A stretch of DNA of 64,000 nt from Polaromonas sp. (GTDB lineage: Bacteria; Pseudomonadota; Gammaproteobacteria; Burkholderiales; Burkholderiaceae_C): positions 62,001 through 126,000 of the forward strand of contig JAAFJR010000006.1 in assembly GCA_013298945.1 (NCBI GenBank). The letters run 5' to 3'. The notes under the pieces are model-generated. The model saw only the letters and a list, made by a program, of their open reading frames with translations. It did not search any database and had not been told where the DNA came from. A program made the position numbers and the translations under genes. Positions 63,264-64,000 of the stretch are shown piece after piece (the first letter of the stretch is position 1; every line of letters starts with the position of its first letter).

Positions 63264-64000
63264 TCAACTCAAGTGCTTCCCCACAATACCGGCCAGCTCA
63301 AACATCGTCACCTGCGGCTTGCCGAACACGGCTAGCAGTTTGGTATCGGCGTTGATGGCGCGTTTGTTGGCCGCGTCTTGTAAGTTGTTGGCTTTGATGT
63401 AATCCCACATTTTCTTGATCACCTGCGTACGCAATACTTGCTCACCGCCAATCACAGCTGCCAGTGCATCACTAGGCTTCAAACCGCCGCTGGCAGAGAC
63501 TTTGCGCGGTGCTTTTGGTTTGGCCTCAACAGCCGTTTTTGTCGTTTTTGCAGCCGCTTTCTTTGCGGGTACTTTTTTAGCCGCTACTTTTTTGGCTACA
63601 GGGGTTTTTGCAGCTACGGTTTTACCAAACGGTGTTTTCGTGGCCCGAGTCGGTGCACCAGCCGCTGTTTTGCGCGGTGGGAATTTGGATGGGGCGAACT
63701 CAAAAATCACCTTGCCAGCCTCTTTATCCCACGCCAAATGCGCTTTGAACGCGCGGCGGGTACGCATGGAGACGAATTTGTCTAGCAAATCGGTTTTGCC
63801 AGTTTCCAGCAATTGCGTCAGCTGCGAGCGCTCAATCGGTTGCTGCAAAATGACCTGCCCGCTCTTGAAGTCGCAACTCGGCGTGGCCTGCGCCATGGTT
63901 GGCACAGACTTTTCACAGACGTAATTTTTGCCGTACTCGTACACGGCGCTGCCGCATTTCGGGCAAGCGCCCAGGCTGGTTTGGCTGGAGAAATCGACAA
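63264..64000 (-). CDS. topB: DNA topoisomerase III, C-terminal part with SWIB domain (runs off right edge)
   Basis: About 245 C-terminal residues are visible. The frame continues past the right edge and reads SLGACPKCGSAVYEYGKNYV followed by CEKS, a zinc-ribbon element of topoisomerase III tails, then a repeat of the ribbon-type fold (LDKFVSMRTRRAFKAHLAW). A Lys/Ala-rich linker (PVAKKVAAKKVPAKKAAAK) leads to a SWIB/MDM2 domain (about the last 80 residues: LAAVIGGEQVLRTQVIKKMW, KLLAVFGKPQVTMFELAGIV). The SWIB addition is known in betaproteobacterial TopB proteins. The catalytic part is outside the window. Confidence 0.85.
   Translation of the reverse strand, partial: VDFSSQTSLGACPKCGSAVYEYGKNYVCEKSVPTMAQATPSCDFKSGQVILQQPIERSQLTQLLETGKTDLLDKFVSMRTRRAFKAHLAWDKEAGKVIFEFAPSKFPPRKTAAGAPTRATKTPFGKTVAAKTPVAKKVAAKKVPAKKAAAKTTKTAVEAKPKAPRKVSASGGLKPSDALAAVIGGEQVLRTQVIKKMWDYIKANNLQDAANKRAINADTKLLAVFGKPQVTMFELAGIVGKHLS

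Overview
The window looks like chromosomal DNA of a betaproteobacterium of the order Burkholderiales, most like the Comamonadaceae. Grounds: a recA-recX pair, a DUF3567 protein, a PhaM-type polyhydroxyalkanoate granule protein, a kdsD-kdsC-lptC run, a Tgt with an enlarged zinc loop, a topoisomerase III with a C-terminal SWIB domain, and a dispersed repeat that resembles ones I associate with Comamonadaceae. G+C looks close to one half by eye, low for that family. There is no rRNA, integrase, transposase or CRISPR array; one tRNA (Arg-ACG) is present. Nearly all of the window is ordinary, tightly packed core genome.

Layout. 1-3.3 kb: EamA and LysE-type exporters, a MocR regulator and tRNA-Arg. 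3.5-11 kb: a type IV pilus signalling island (TfpZ, two paralogous pilins, a GAF-PilB ATPase, a CHASE2 adenylate cyclase split by a one-base frameshift, an FHA protein). 11-18.3 kb: TerC, sucD, a sucC fused in frame to a transmembrane OmpA-domain tail, argC, recX, recA with a LexA-like box, and a MarR regulator with a palindromic operator. 18.3-32.9 kb: an uncharacterised cysteine-cluster protein, Rep helicase, glpD/glpK, proC, ubiA, oxyR, a class II amidotransferase, an acyl-CoA synthetase, slyX, a lone ABC ATPase, HNH, a serine hydrolase and an AEC transporter. 33-44.4 kb: recG/queA, a 39-residue membrane peptide, tgt, a FIST protein, PhaM, a periplasmic copper chaperone with a DUF2946 protein, MarC, a fumarylacetoacetate hydrolase, DUF3108 and DUF3567 proteins. 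44.4-52.7 kb: an omega-aminotransferase, an MFS exporter, a Kef antiporter, kdsD-kdsC-lptC, an SDR enzyme and a glycine-rich RRM protein. 52.8-57.9 kb: a bufferin-type RiPP locus (ECF sigma and zf-HC2 anti-sigma, divergent from a DUF2282 precursor, DUF692/MNIO enzyme, DUF2063 partner and DoxX), followed by a thioredoxin-like protein and a YiiX-like hydrolase. 58-64 kb: a metallophosphoesterase, a porin, amtB with a sigma-54 promoter, a periplasmic amino-acid-binding protein and the end of topB.

Three things stand out. First, the bufferin locus, together with the copper chaperone/DUF2946 pair 13 kb away, suggests envelope copper handling through a modified peptide. Second, the SucC-OmpA fusion would tether a TCA-cycle enzyme to the cell envelope. 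Third, a dispersed repeat of about 45-75 bp occurs at least 16 times in 64 kb. It lies between genes, but also in frame inside proteins (MocR, RecG, DUF2063, PCuAC signal region, DUF3108, EamA), and it supplies the start codon of recX and the stop codon of the ABC ATPase. It behaves like the palindromic elements of Rickettsia that invade coding sequence.
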